From: Epiperipatus broadwayi
Taxonomy: Eukaryota > Onychophora > Udeonychophora > Euonychophora > Peripatidae
Assembly (NCBI GenBank): GCA_028023455.1
Contig: JAQFVV010000258.1
Span: forward strand, 1,170,501 to 1,234,500
Direction: 5' to 3'
DNA length: 64,000 bases
The position numbers and the translations under genes were made by a program. A model generated the notes under the pieces. The model was not told the DNA's origin. It did no database searches and saw only the letters and a program-made list of their open reading frames with translations. Positions 26,475 through 39,111 of this stretch are shown here, one piece after another. The first letter of the stretch is position 1; every line of letters begins with the position of its first letter.

Positions 26475-27110
26475 ATTTTTCTCTCGCCCCAAATGTAAGC
26501 TTTAATAATCAATAAATGCCAGATGGTGCTGTTCATTAAATCCCTACCTGGTGCTCTCCTATCCAATATTCCTGGATTAATTTCTAACTTATAGCTTTCA
26601 ACAGTGCGGAGCTTTTGGATCTGGCAGAAGTGCCCCTGGATATTTTGGAACTATTGCACCTTTTCTCTAGCAGCCAGTTTTTACTTCTTACTATCAAACA
26701 AAGGGAAGTTTTATGTCAAAGAATAAAGATGACTATAATTATTCAAAAAAAAACTAAAATCATTATAATGTATAGTGAACTTCAGATCGATTAAAACAAT
26801 ATCAGCAATATGTCATGGAAAGAAAACATTAACATGGTTTTCAATTTGGGCAAGTAGCTTGATAATAAAACAAAGAAATAAATGATAGATGCTGGAGGAA
26901 AGATGCATTAAATCCAAAAGATTCAGGCAAACTGCTCCCACATCCAAAGGCTTCTCACTGATGAAAGCTTTAAGCTAGAAATTATTTTGGAAATATTGGA
27001 TAGAAGAGCACTAGATAGAAATTTAATAATCACTACCATCTGACATCTAGTGATTACTAAAGCTTACACTAGATGGCATAAATAAGCTGAGAGAAGAATT
27101 TAATAATAAA
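26455..27110. mobile_element. inverted pair of dispersed repeats (arms about 200 bp)
   Basis: 26455-26680 (plus) and 26890-27110 (minus) are copies of the same repeat facing each other across about 200 bp. Landmarks are GTAAGCTTTARTAATCA, TTAAATCCCTAYCTRGTGCT, CTATCCAATATT, TTTCTARCTTAWAGCTTTCA and GCCTTTGGATCTGG-like words. The same unit occurs at 43551-43720 and 63590-63690, and its middle forms the centre of the palindrome at 15459. Arm divergence is clearly higher than in that palindrome. No coding capacity. Confidence 0.65.
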
Positions 27111-27908
27111 ATATTTAAATAAAAACTTGGCAAATCTAAAAGACTAAAATCTTATATATATTAACTATTTGCCACAAAGAGCATTTAAATTAAAAGAAAA
27201 GCACTGCATAGCATATTTCAAAGTAAATGTATATTATATTACTGTTTTGATTAAAATTAAGTTCAGATTCAATGACTGGCGAATTAAATTTTAAGTCTGT
27301 CTTTCTCTCTCTCTTTGAAAAGCTAATTTGCTTATTTTCAAATACTGGTAATATTTTAGAGCCATTCAAAGCAAAAATTCAAGCACAAAAGAAAAAAGAC
27401 TGTTGATTTTAAAAACTCAGTCATCATCTTTTCTGAGCTTGAATGAACTTGAGAGCAGTTAGCTTAATCATAACGAAAAATTTGAATTTTAGCCTAAATA
27501 AGAAATTAACTTTCAGCTGATATGCAAGTTCATGTCATAATTTTATTTTTAATTACATAGAAGGAAATTAATCTCAGACCTGCACTGATGTTTTAGTGTA
27601 TAAATCTATGTGCACTCATTCGTCAGTGAGAGCTTTAAAAACACAAGTGAATCACTTGTGCTTAGAGCTTATTTATATATAATTCAACTCTTACTGATCG
27701 TGCTTAATTCTTTTATCCTAGTCTGTACCTGATCTTTTAATTGACAACTGAATTGCACAAAGCATAAATTTATACATTAAAACAAATAGTGAAGGTCAGA
27801 AGGATAATTTCCTTCTACATAATTACATATATATCCAACACTAAACTATTAATTTATATACCACTAAACATCACATGATCACCATCTCATGCTAGCACAT
27901 AACTGCTA

Positions 27909-28026
27909 TTAAACAGGCAAAAACTCTCTATACAGTAATTCCACCTTGTGCTAACCAGAGTAATCAATGGATTATTCTGGTTAGCACAAGGTGGCACTAC
28001 TGTACGGAGAGTTTTTGCCTGTTTAA
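27909..28026. mobile_element. palindromic MITE-like element, 56-bp arms, TTAA-flanked
   Basis: The left arm 27909-27964 and right arm 27971-28026 are inverted repeats with about four mismatches around a 6-nt loop (CAATGG). Outer ends are TTAAACAGGCAAAAACTCTC. It is the same family as 15459-15638, but the centre is lost, so it is almost a pure hairpin. It lies inside the open frame 27887-28153 (minus), which is therefore not a gene. Confidence 0.75.
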
Positions 28027-28617
28027 TTAACTTATATACTTTTACTTTTGTGAAAGTTTTCTTATCTTCTTTGAATGCTGATTTGACAGAAAACAGGTTT
28101 ATTGATTTCAAAGAATAAATAGCTTGGCAAAGACCATTATGATCAAGCAACAATAGCTTATAACTTAACGCTGTCTTTCATTCATTGACATTTAACAAAT
28201 AGTATTATATTATATTCTTTCATTTCAAAATAAATCTCATTTAAGCGCATTTTCAAAAGAGGTAAAGATATTGTAAAAAATAATTTTTTTTTTTTTTTTT
28301 TTTTTAATGTTTGATAGTATTATATTTTTTGGTGATTATTTCTAAGTTCTATTACTTGCAAATTTTGGTCTGCTATGACATTCCTTATACATATTGTAAT
28401 GATATAAATTGTACATGTCTTCTTATAGATAGATGTCCCAAATATTTTGGGTACATCAAATCTATACCGATATAAATGGGCTAGCAAAAAGTAATAGAGC
28501 TACACAAATAGAGTAAACTAAATTTGTAATGGAATACATTTAAGCAATAATGTTATTTAAGCCCTATTAATAACATAAGCTAAAATGTATTAGAATAAAC
28601 TTTAAAATCTATTAATA

Positions 28618-28885
28618 AAGAGGATTTGAATACAGACTTTCAAGCTCTCTTCAGATATCCACTCTACCTTATACAATCAATACACATGACCACACACATG
28701 TGAAAAAGATATATGATCTTCAATATATGTATTTCATGCTGAACCAGCATTCATAAGTTAATATATATATATATTGGAGATCATATATTTTTCTGTCATG
28801 TGTATGGTCATGTGTATTGGTTGTATGAGACAGAATGGATGACTGAAGAGAGCTTGAAAATCTGTGTTCAAATGCCTTCTATTAC
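28618..28885. mobile_element. foldback element, family 1, second copy
   Basis: The left arm (28618-28728) and right arm (28772-28885) are inverted copies around a short loop. Arm words: GGATTTGAAYACAGACTTTC, AAGCTCTCTTCAG, CAATACACATGACCA. These are homologous to the arms of 9425-9945. The right arm read forward ends in a box B-like GTGTTCAAATGCC followed by TTACATCTAAACTCCA, which also occurs, inverted, at 34785-34850. Confidence 0.7.
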
Positions 28886-31668
28886 ATCTAAACTCCAAGT
28901 ATATTAATTATAATTGTACTTAAATATTATATATTAAACAAATAATAATCTTACTGGATGCCAAAATTGTAATATACAAAATAAAAATAATGCATTTGAA
29001 AATTTATAACATATTAATTAACAGTTTATATCAGAATAGATTCACAAAATAACCCTTTATGTACTAAAATATATATGGTGTTAAAAAATGAATAAAATTA
29101 TTATAAGCTTGATGATATATATATAAATAAAGTTTGTATCAATAATTTATCAACTAGCTTTTATGTTTGAATAAAACCAATTGATGTTCAGAAAAACATT
29201 AGGTTCACCTTTGATGCTTACTAAATTCTAATAAAGTAATAAAATCTATATTATTTTGTGAATTAAATTTTAAATGTTTATAATTGCATAGAGACTTGTC
29301 AAGCATTGGTGGTTGAGAGGTCAGCGACAGCTGTTTTACAAGCAGTTGTCCTGGGTTAGCAGGTTCGCTTCCCGGCTGATGCTATGACACATGAGAAAAA
29401 AAAAATTGCATAGAGACTTTAAATTATTACTGCTGTACCATATGCCTGCCATATCAAATAAGACAACTCAAATTTATTAAATAAAAAATAATTTTATTTA
29501 CAGAATAAATAATAAGACCTAAATTAATGTTTTGATAGTTTGAAATCATTTATTATAAAAAGTTCTACTTGTTTTACCTGCAATATGATATAATGACATT
29601 GCACATTTTAATCACAAAGAAAATATTGATTTAATTTCAATAGACAATATATATAATAAAGAAAATGGTAATCTGTTTTAGTTTGCTTTCTGATCATTTA
29701 TATCATAAATAAAATAAATCAATTTATTATAATTATTTTAGAACAACTTATTGATTTATGATCATATACAAACGAACAAAAATAAGTTATTGAGTAAAAT
29801 TTTAATATAATTGTTTAAACTTTAATTTAGAGTTACTAAAATCTTCCTTCTTGTTGTTTATATCTATCTACCTATACACATATATACATTAAATGATCTT
29901 ACAACAATAATATAAATAACTATAGAATAAATAGCATATTGGTCACTTCAATAATAAATATTAAAGTCCAAACATATAAAGTTCACTTATCTTAAAGTTC
30001 CTTTATTAAATTCACATGAAAGAAATTTATAAAATTATATTTTTCAATGATACAATAATCTCAAAAACTCATTTCCTTTTAAAATATTCAAAGTTCATTA
30101 AAATTAATAACCCTTAGTAGGTTATAGCAATATTCATATTTTAGTTGACATCTGGTAGCAAGCAATGTTTTATCCTTCTTTAAAATAAAATGGATCAAAC
30201 TGATATTTTGATAAATCCACAATCATTATTTATTAGGTAATAATCCTTAGTAAATTATGCATTGGCACACAGACACATACTAGTGAATGTTAATTCATAT
30301 AGTAAAACTTTATAAGCATTTTATAATTTTTAGAATGTAGTCAAATAAATTCATTTCTTAGTTGTTAAATAGGTATCTCTCAAAATGACAATTGTCTTTT
30401 GGAACAAATGTTAATTTCCTACTTAGTTTTTAGTGAGCAATTTACATTAAACATTCTTTTATAAAAATAGTTATAAAATCTATTTACTGCAAGACATAAT
30501 ACACTAACTAATGTGATGAAGAAATATAGAATCTGTAAACTTAATTCATGAGCTTTTTATATCATTTGTCTATTGATGTAACATTTAGGTCATTGACCTA
30601 AAAACAGTAGCTAATGATATCAAATTTACATCTTTTGATTAAAAGAGAATTATTATTTACTTTACCAGAGTTCATTCAAATACAACATTCCTGAATAAAA
30701 TATTTTCTTTTAATTTTTGAAAAAATATTTTAAAAGAAAAATAATGGCAATAGTTTCACAATTTCTTCTTTAAAAAAAAATACATTTGTTTGTTTAACAA
30801 AAAGATTATTACACTTTTATATATCTTTAATAACAATATCATTTCAAAAACATTTGTAATTTTAAATGAACAATAATTCAAATATGCACACACATAGATT
30901 CATACACATATATAAAAATTTAATTTATTTATGCAATAGGCAAAACATTAATATACAACCTATCAAATCTATCTTCAAACTTATGTAATATTCCTAAAGG
31001 TAAGGTATAAAATTTAACATTAGAAATAATCTATCGTATTATTTAAATAATAAAAAAAAATTGACGAATATATTGTATTGTGGCATATCTACAATAATTC
31101 TAAAATTAGGATAAACATAACTTGATGATCTTAAACAGTTAATAACACATAAAGTCATAATATTTTTTTTAAAAACATAACAATGTCTATTTTAAATCAA
31201 AAGAATGTTACAATATATACACACAATTCTTGATTCAATTTTCATTTATGACAGATTTTTTCTTCAGGTTCAAGTTTTCATTAGCCATGGTGCAAAATAT
31301 AAATATATTTTTAACAAATGAAAATAAATATTATTTTATATGCCACAAAAAATATTCATTCAGTACATGATTCATAACAAATAATAGCTGCACTGATCCG
31401 TGCATTAAATATTGTAAAAATTTGATGCTTTATGTCAGAAATTTATTACATAAATACAGATTTATATATATATCAGATACACATAAAAAAAAATCACAAA
31501 AATAACAATGATTCAAGTTTTCACATAAGAAAATATTAGATGAATAAGCAGTTGATAATTAGTTGGTTGATTTCACATTTCTGCAACTTCCTAAACATGA
31601 TTCATTTTAAAATCCATTTCTAGATTACTAATGTTTAAGATTATGTTATCGATATTAATTTTTACAAT
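28886..31668. other. non-coding AT-rich interval containing one SINE
   Basis: Apart from the SINE at 29298-29403, only AT-rich sequence with (TA)n and (CA)/(TA) mixed runs. No gene supported. Confidence 0.5.
29298..29403 (+). mobile_element. complete short tRNA-derived SINE with 16-bp target duplication
   Basis: AATTGCATAGAGACTT occurs immediately before (29282-29297) and after (29404-29419) a 106-bp insert, an exact 16-bp target-site duplication. The insert has a tRNA-like body: box A region TGGTGGTTGAGAGG, an anticodon-arm-like stem GACAGCTG/CAGTTGTC around TTTTACAAG, box B GGTTCGCTTCC, and 5' and 3' ends that can pair (GTCAAGCAT with ATGCTATGAC). It ends in an A-rich tail (GAGAAAAAAAAA). 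This is the signature of pol III transcription and LINE-assisted retroposition. The isotype is not assignable. The body is clearly GC-richer than its surroundings. Confidence 0.85.
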
Positions 31669-31779
31669 GTAATATATCACTCCATCATTATTAACCCATT
31701 AATAAACAATCAAAAAAATATCTGTAATATATCACTCCATCATATTTAACCCATTAATAAACAATCAAAAAAAATATCT
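31669..31779. repeat. tandem duplication, 55-bp unit x2
   Basis: Two adjacent copies (31669-31723 and 31724-31779) of a unit starting GTAATATATCACTCCATCAT and ending ATATCT, differing only by a few indels in TATT/AATAT and in the A run. A recent local duplication; no function evident. Confidence 0.9.
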
Positions 31780-32020
31780 GTTTATCATTCTTATCTAGAT
31801 TGTTTTATCTCCTTCAAGACCATTATTACTTTCAGTTATTTTATTGCTTCCTCTAAATTCCCTAACTCCAAAATGTTTTTCTTGATTTTTGCCCAATCAT
31901 ATTTATTTAAACTATTTTCATGAAAAACTTTTCTATCAGCTCTATCCAATATTTTCTTTTTAATGACAAATTCAATTCCTTCTCTGTGCTTTTCACAATG
32001 CTTTATTAAATTAAATTCTC

Positions 32021-32055
32021 TTACAGTTTCAACTATCTAGTAGTCATCTTCAGTT
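32021..32055 (-). ncRNA. covarying hairpin motif, copy 3
   Basis: Minus strand: AACTGAAGAT, stem GACTA-CTAGA-TAGTT, then GAAACTGTAAGAG, followed by AATAAAGCATTGTGAAAAGC. Relative to the other copies both arms have changed (GACTA/TAGTT against GACTG/CAGTC) and remain paired. It lies 50 bp from the foldback at 32105. Confidence 0.5.
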
Positions 32056-32104
32056 ATTTTCTCTTCTCCCAGATTGATATTCAATATTATGATACTTTTT
32101 TATG

Positions 32105-32369
32105 AATTTCTGGTACTTAGATATTAGTTCCGCAATGTAGGTGAGATGGTACACCTTTTCACATCCACAATAATTAAAAATTATAAATTAACATATGTTA
32201 TCACAAATATTATATCGTAGTATAATTCCCCATGTATGCCAGTGCTTTGCGCTGGCAAAATCATCCTCCTCCTGCTCTGCAAACTACAGCGCTTTGTGCT
32301 GGCATTGCGGACGTGAAAAGGCATACCATCTCCCCTACATTGCAGGACTAATACCTGAGTACCGAATTT
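32105..32369. mobile_element. foldback element, GC-richer, family 2
   Basis: Arms 32105-32168 and 32308-32369 are inverted copies: TGGTACTTAGATATTAGTTC / GGTACTCAGGTATTAGTCC, then GCAATGTAGGTGAGATGGTA. Between them lie two shorter nested palindromes built from CCAGTGCTTTGCGCTGGC and CAGCGCTTTGTGCTGGC. The core is notably GC-rich for this window. The open frame 32195-32401 spanning it has no recognisable protein identity and is treated as spurious. Confidence 0.7.
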
Positions 32370-34796
32370 CTATATCAATTTTTTGTTCTCTCACCATATA
32401 AATGTCACAGTGCCATATTTAAAAAAAACAACTAATATTATAAACATTCATAAGAATTTAGTCAATAAACTATCATAGAAATATCAGTCGCAATAAGATA
32501 TCCTATCAAATCTGTCATTGTTTGCATTCTCATTAATTCATCCATTCTTTAAATGAAGATGTAACTTTCAAGCGTACAAATTCCCATTATCCATAAATAA
32601 TACCCATGTTCATGAACTATTCATAATAAAGCCTTACTAAAAGCAATAATTAAATATTAAAACTTAACTATAAATATAATAATTTTAAACCAAAAAAATG
32701 TGCTGGTTATGTGTATTCAAATTTTGATATCAATGCAGTTGGAAAAACTGACTTAATTTTTTTAAAAATAATAATCCTTATTTAAAAAAATAAACTAAAT
32801 GAGAAATATATTTTATACAATAACAATAATTTTTATGCAAATATTAACATTATATATACATAATTTGTTAATCCAATTTTATTGTTATAAAATCCAATTC
32901 TTACAAAAATCAGATATTCAATTGAAATTTAATAGAATTGTATCTATACTTTCCTCACATAATTTTAAAAGCAAATAAAACTCTAACTACAGTTAACAAC
33001 TTTAATTAACTCCAAATATTTATTGTTTATTCACTCTTTTTATAAATACTCAAACAATCTGAATTTTTTCATAATACAAACAAATCTTAAAAAATGATTA
33101 TTGTTTAAATAAAAAGTTAAACAAGTTCTTATATTTTCTTTTTCCTAATTAATTTTATTAAATGCTATACCTTTAAAAAAGTAAAGAATTTTTTCCCTCA
33201 CACTTTCATTTACTGTATTCATATATAATCAGCCTATATACAATTAAATAGTGTGAATTAAGTATTAAAATATAATAACAAAGTAAAAAAAAAAAAATTA
33301 AATAAATAGAACTTAATTTCAATTATTTGACCCTTTTCCATCCCTGCGTGAACCCTATTGTTGCGATTTGTTAATATTTTTAACAAAATATGCATATAAT
33401 CAATTACTCATATATTCATATAATGCACTTTTTTTTTTAATCTCTTAAATACCCCTCCCCATTCCACGCTGAAATTGCACAAAAAATACTTTTCAAATGC
33501 AAAGAAGTAACTTTTGTAATTTATATTTTGACTTCTAGATGTCACTACATTCTAACAATATACAGTGCTACGATAATTTTGTTTGTTTTGATTAAATGCA
33601 CTATTCAATTCAATACAATATAATTGTTTAGACAGATAAATTTACTCGTATACAATTTTAAAATTACAAACAATTACTTTCTTCTTATACATTTTTCATA
33701 ACTCAGAAAAATTAGCAATACTGTAATATGCTTTTTTTTTTCACAACTGCCGAGTCCAATTTCAGGCATAAGAAGCAATTGCTGAACGTAACAAAAGACT
33801 ATCCTTTGTAAAAAAAAAAAACATTTTCAACTTAATTATATTTTTTCAAATAGTTATTTATTAATGAAAAGAAGATTAACGTACGCTCGGGTATTAAACT
33901 GTGAAATTTCTATAAAAAAATAAAAAAAATTATATATATAAGTACTTCAGTTTTTAACACTGAGAAATAAATATTCAGTTGTTTTTTTTCAGTAAAACAT
34001 AAAAAAAAATTAAATTTCTAAATAAAATAGTAAAAACAAATACTTTTCAAATGTAATATAAAAATCGGTCAAACATTTCTAGCTATTGGAAATATGTCAT
34101 TAAATAATATTCTTATTATAAATTTTCTTCCAATCTTAAAAGTTTATTGATAAGGCTCAATTAGATTATAATAGATAAAAATGTTGTTATTTCAATAGTA
34201 TTTATTCGAAAATCCTGGCCAAGCTTTCTGGCTTCATTTTGTGTTCACTATTATTTGATTTAGATTTTCAATAACTGAAAAATATTTTCAGTTGGCAAAG
34301 ATCATTTATGACAGATCATTTATATATAACATAAACCCATTAAGTAAAAACAATTATACTTTTTTAAAAAATTACTAATGAACAATAATGGATTAATGAA
34401 TTATCATCTATTGATTAAGATTTAAAATGTGGATGATTAGAATTCAAAAATATTATGAATTTTTGAAAAAATTAATTAAAAAATAAAATAATGAAACTAA
34501 TTGGCACTGGGATTTTTTTTTGGGAATGATAATTAATAAAATGTAGTAACGTTCCAGACTTTTATTAAAACAGATGAAGATATCACACTATTGAACTCAT
34601 ATTATATATATACAAAATTCAGGGAATCAGATTCCTGGAAAATCTTGGTAGATAACCTTTTGAAAAAAGATAATAGCATCACAACTTTTCTCTCTACATT
34701 GATTTTACTGCATTATTTAAGCATCGTTTGTTTTGTTTTGTTTTTCTTCTGTAAATCACAAATACAGATATACTTAATATCCCTGGAGTTTAGATG

Positions 34797-34842
34797 TAAT
34801 TATAGGGGGTTTGAAAGTTTGGGTTCAAATCCCCTATAATTA
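34797..34842. repeat. SINE scrap with perfect 12-bp inverted repeat
   Basis: TAATTATAGGGG (34797-34808) and CCCCTATAATTA (34831-34842) flank a loop with GGGTTCAAAT, the box B-like word of foldback family 1. The preceding GGAGTTTAGATG matches the outer flank of 28618-28885, inverted. Read as a collapsed relic of that family. Confidence 0.5.
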
Positions 34843-37800
34843 AATCATGACTATGTTTATTGACAGAAGATAATATTGCAATTAAAATTTTAAAAAGTTA
34901 TAATACATTAAATAATAAAATAGTGACTTATTAAGATGCAAAATTTTAGTTAAAAAGTTTCAAAGATAGGATATACTGAAATCACGTCTATAAGTCTAAC
35001 AACAGGAAGCCTTCAACTCTCATACATTCTATTTTTGTACAATTTGCTATTTCATATGAAAGGCAATAGAAAAAGACATAGCATGTTATGAAACTTTTTA
35101 TCAAGAAAAGAAAAAGACGAATACGATTTAACTATCTCTTGATAAATTTATTTAAAAAACACCAGATATTAATCAATAAAATGTTATGTATGTATATGCT
35201 AATACATCTCATTAAATGCTTAATGGTCCTAAAAACACGTTTTGATGTTTTGTTTTTTTTATATTGCTCTACTTTCGAACACTTCACCCTTTCATACATA
35301 TTTCAGGAATCAATTAGATATGAATGTGGAGGACCACCTGTATCTAATTTTGAAATAGTTGTTGAATGAAAAACAATAAAATATAATCAATGATCCTTTA
35401 ATCAGTTTTTTCTCCTCCATTAAAATATCATGGATACAATTACTTCATTTGATTCCTAATACTAACACTTAATAATCACTGATTATCCAAGCTTACAATA
35501 GACAATAAATAAGTAGTATAGAGAAAAATTATTCTTATTAAAACATCAAGGCCAAAAGTTTTATATAGACTAAATATTCAATAGCATTTTATTTATTTTG
35601 CTATTATGTGCACATTAAGAATATTTTATTAATTCAAATATTATTATAAAATTAAAAAAAATTTAAAATCACAGACTTCAAAACCTATTCTCTATTATAT
35701 TTTGTACACATACTCCTAAACAAAAAATTAGTAGGCAAACTACTAAAATTTAACAAATTAAAAATTGAATTATGACATTCAAAGTATATATATCCTAGTT
35801 GGATCAAGTTATATCTATCATATATATAAATAGTGGATGACAACAGAATGATCACATTTAATGAGAAAATAAAATAGAATAATGCAACATATAATCTTAA
35901 AATGAATCATGCAAAACCTTACATTACATCTGGATTATGAATCTCAAAAATCAACAACTTTTAAAATATGATTTTGATTTAGAAAAATTAATTGAAAATG
36001 TATTTTCAAACAATTAGTTTTCAATAATGTGCAATGTACAGATTAAATCCCTGGCCAAGAAATTATTTTTCTTAATTTTTTTCACCATTAATATTAATTT
36101 TTTTCATTTTACATATTTTGTTCATAAATGAAATGAATTAATACAGTAATATTTGGAGGGAAAAATTACATGAACATATTCGACAGTTTTTGCTAGAACA
36201 TGGATCAAGTTTTACTAATTTGACAAGTGGAAAAATAGCTAAAAAAAATTAGATCCCTTATAAATGTATTTTTTTCTGTCATTGATTCTACAATGAAATT
36301 ACTATATTGAATATAAAACTGCAACTTTTAATTGGTGACATGAACAACGATAAAATTTTAAAATCCAATAAAATGATTTAAAAATCATGCTATAGATTTT
36401 GTATTTAAGATTTTTTCAGTGCTCTTTGCAATAAATGACCCCCCCCCTCATAATTGTAACTTTTACTAAATAAAATTAAAATCTAAAAAATCATAGACAA
36501 GCATAAAAAAAAATAATTCTGCTTTTAGGATCTTAAATTGTACATAAACTGTCCTAAATATGCTTTATTAATTTAATGCTTATACAGATCTTAACAATGA
36601 CTTTCCTCTATTATTTATGAAAATGCTTAAAATAAGGGGGGGGGGATATAATTTGTGATGATCTACAAGTAATTTACTGCTGATAAATATTGAACATATA
36701 ATAAAAATATATGTGAGAAATGGTGACTTGGGTCAAGTGATAAGTATTGGTTTAGCATGAAATATATCTTGGCATCATTTCTTTTTTTAAAAGACTTCTT
36801 TATTCATATGTTTTAAGAATGTATCATGAATTGAAGATTACGTATATCTATAGTAATTAATTATGAAGTAGTTTACAATTTATATGGACATAGATTTCAA
36901 AGTTTTAATTATCAATGAAAAAAAATAGTAATCAACAACTAATATATTTTTGACATTTGAAGGCTACAGTCAAATTCACTAATTGTTGTAAATATTTCCA
37001 CCTTCTTTGAAAAGTCTGCAATCAACCAGAATCAAACTTTGATTCTGTATGAATATCTTTTTTGGGAGTTCTTAACATATTGCAGTATGGAGTTATTGAC
37101 ATAAAATTATGTTCTCCTGTATCAATTAAAAAATTCTCAGCAATACTTTGCAGAATTACTTGTATATATGCATATGGAATAGTTTCAAAAAAAAATAATT
37201 ACTTTTAGGAGACTTTTCAGAAACAACTTCATCTTTTTAAGCCATACATTAATGTCCATCTTTCAAAATATAGTATATGCTTCATTACTCTATATAACAA
37301 AATAATTTTCATTAAATTATTAAAAATGAAGCAAGAACAAAATATTTTTTAAAAAATGAATTGTGAAATTATTTATTTATGTACTGGCAGATGTTAATTC
37401 TCACAACTGTCCACGATGAAGCATTAGTCTCAACAATAGTGTTTCCAAGTCGTCATTTAGTCATGGATGAAATCGAGTATCACAGAGAAATGCTCTTTTA
37501 GAGCTTTTCCTTTCACAAGTATCTATAATGAAATACAGTGTTTCCAAATTTTCACTTAATTCAAGGAAGGGACATAAAATAAATAGTACTACATGTCAAT
37601 TCAATTTTTAAAAAAAAATAAGTAAGAAAAATATTGTGTCAAGAACATGATTTTTCAACAAACAATATGTTGAAATGACAGTAAGAAAAACAAGTGGAAC
37701 AAAATAAAATAAAGTTATTTCTATGTGCTAGTTTTGAAAACAAAAATATCAAACAAAAAAATGCAGGGAAATAAATGGAAATGATACAATGAGGTCTAAC

Positions 37801-39111
37801 TACATCCAAAAATGAGATCATCAGCTTGAATATTAATAGGACATAGTGCTAATCTGACCTGGAGTTAACTTATTTTAAAGCTCTAAGTTTATAGAATTAG
37901 AAATTTTCATTACTATTATTATTTTCCTGATTATTTTCTATGTGTTTTAAAAACTATTCATGACAAGTTTTTTAAGTAAATACATCTATTAATTATAATA
38001 GGAAAAAAAGTACTGATAAGTTGTTGTTTTTGAAAACAATTCAGGTTTCATCCAAATTGTTTACAAATTTCTAAATTTTGAAAGAATTTACTGAATAACT
38101 TAATTTCTCATATCTTATTTATACATCATTATCAAATCAGGTTATATACTAGTGTGTTTCTTAACAATAAAAAATAATATATATTTTATACAAACTAACA
38201 AATTAATATTATACTATACATGAGAGCAGAAATTAATAAAATATTTTAAAACGTGTAAAAATATATATAATGATACAAATACAGTAGGAGTTACCATCAT
38301 TGGATAGCTTATTTGATATTGAGCTGTTTAGAAATACTAAAATTTGGTATATATTTATTGCAGATCATTTACAATGAGAAAATATATAGATACTATTTAT
38401 ATTTTCAATACATAGTATTGATGAATTATCATTCACCTTGGCACTAAACAGTATAAGGATAAAGTAATATTAATAATGCAAATAATTAATGACTAATGAT
38501 GTCTATTTCATATATATAAATTACATTAACATTTATTATCTTCATGAATAAAGAAGCAAAACAGAATTTATACAGCCCATTACAAGGCAAAGATCTTTCT
38601 AACAGCCCATTCTAAATGAACAATGAAAGGAAATGCAATACTCATCGGATTTAAAGATGACTAGATAATGAAATTTTCAGTTATTTCCCATTCTTGTTTT
38701 TATCTAGCAATTCTTATTTTTTGACCAATAGCAAGTTAACTATGGGTCTGCTATCTGAATTCAAATGTATATCATAAGAACAACAAACCAATGTACTACC
38801 ATTGCGTCACAAAATTCATTTTATAAATATAATAAAAATACATAAATAAAATATTCAATAACTACAAATATGAAGGACATCATTAATATAATACAAGAAT
38901 AAGAAGAAAATAATAAATATTATATAATATGTTAGTGCATATCTTTAAGCAGGCAGTTGTTTAGAATATTCACTTTTCAATAAATATACAAATAATAATC
39001 AAAGACTTTTTATTAGATTAAAAATCATAATCTCAAATATAAACTTTAGTACAATATAAATATATCAATAATATCCTTTATTTCAATAATATAAGTTAGA
39101 AGATATATAAA

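Noticed and set aside
27887-28153. 88-codon minus-strand frame
   Set aside because: About half of it is the 27909-28026 palindrome; nothing recognisable outside.
30660-30690. 25-nt exon-like piece on the minus strand with TTCAG and GTAAAG borders
   Set aside because: Too short and without homology; such borders arise often by chance in AT-rich DNA.
36439-36645. C9 and G10 runs 190 bp apart
   Set aside because: Checked for an inverted repeat; flanks do not pair convincingly, so treated as separate homopolymers.
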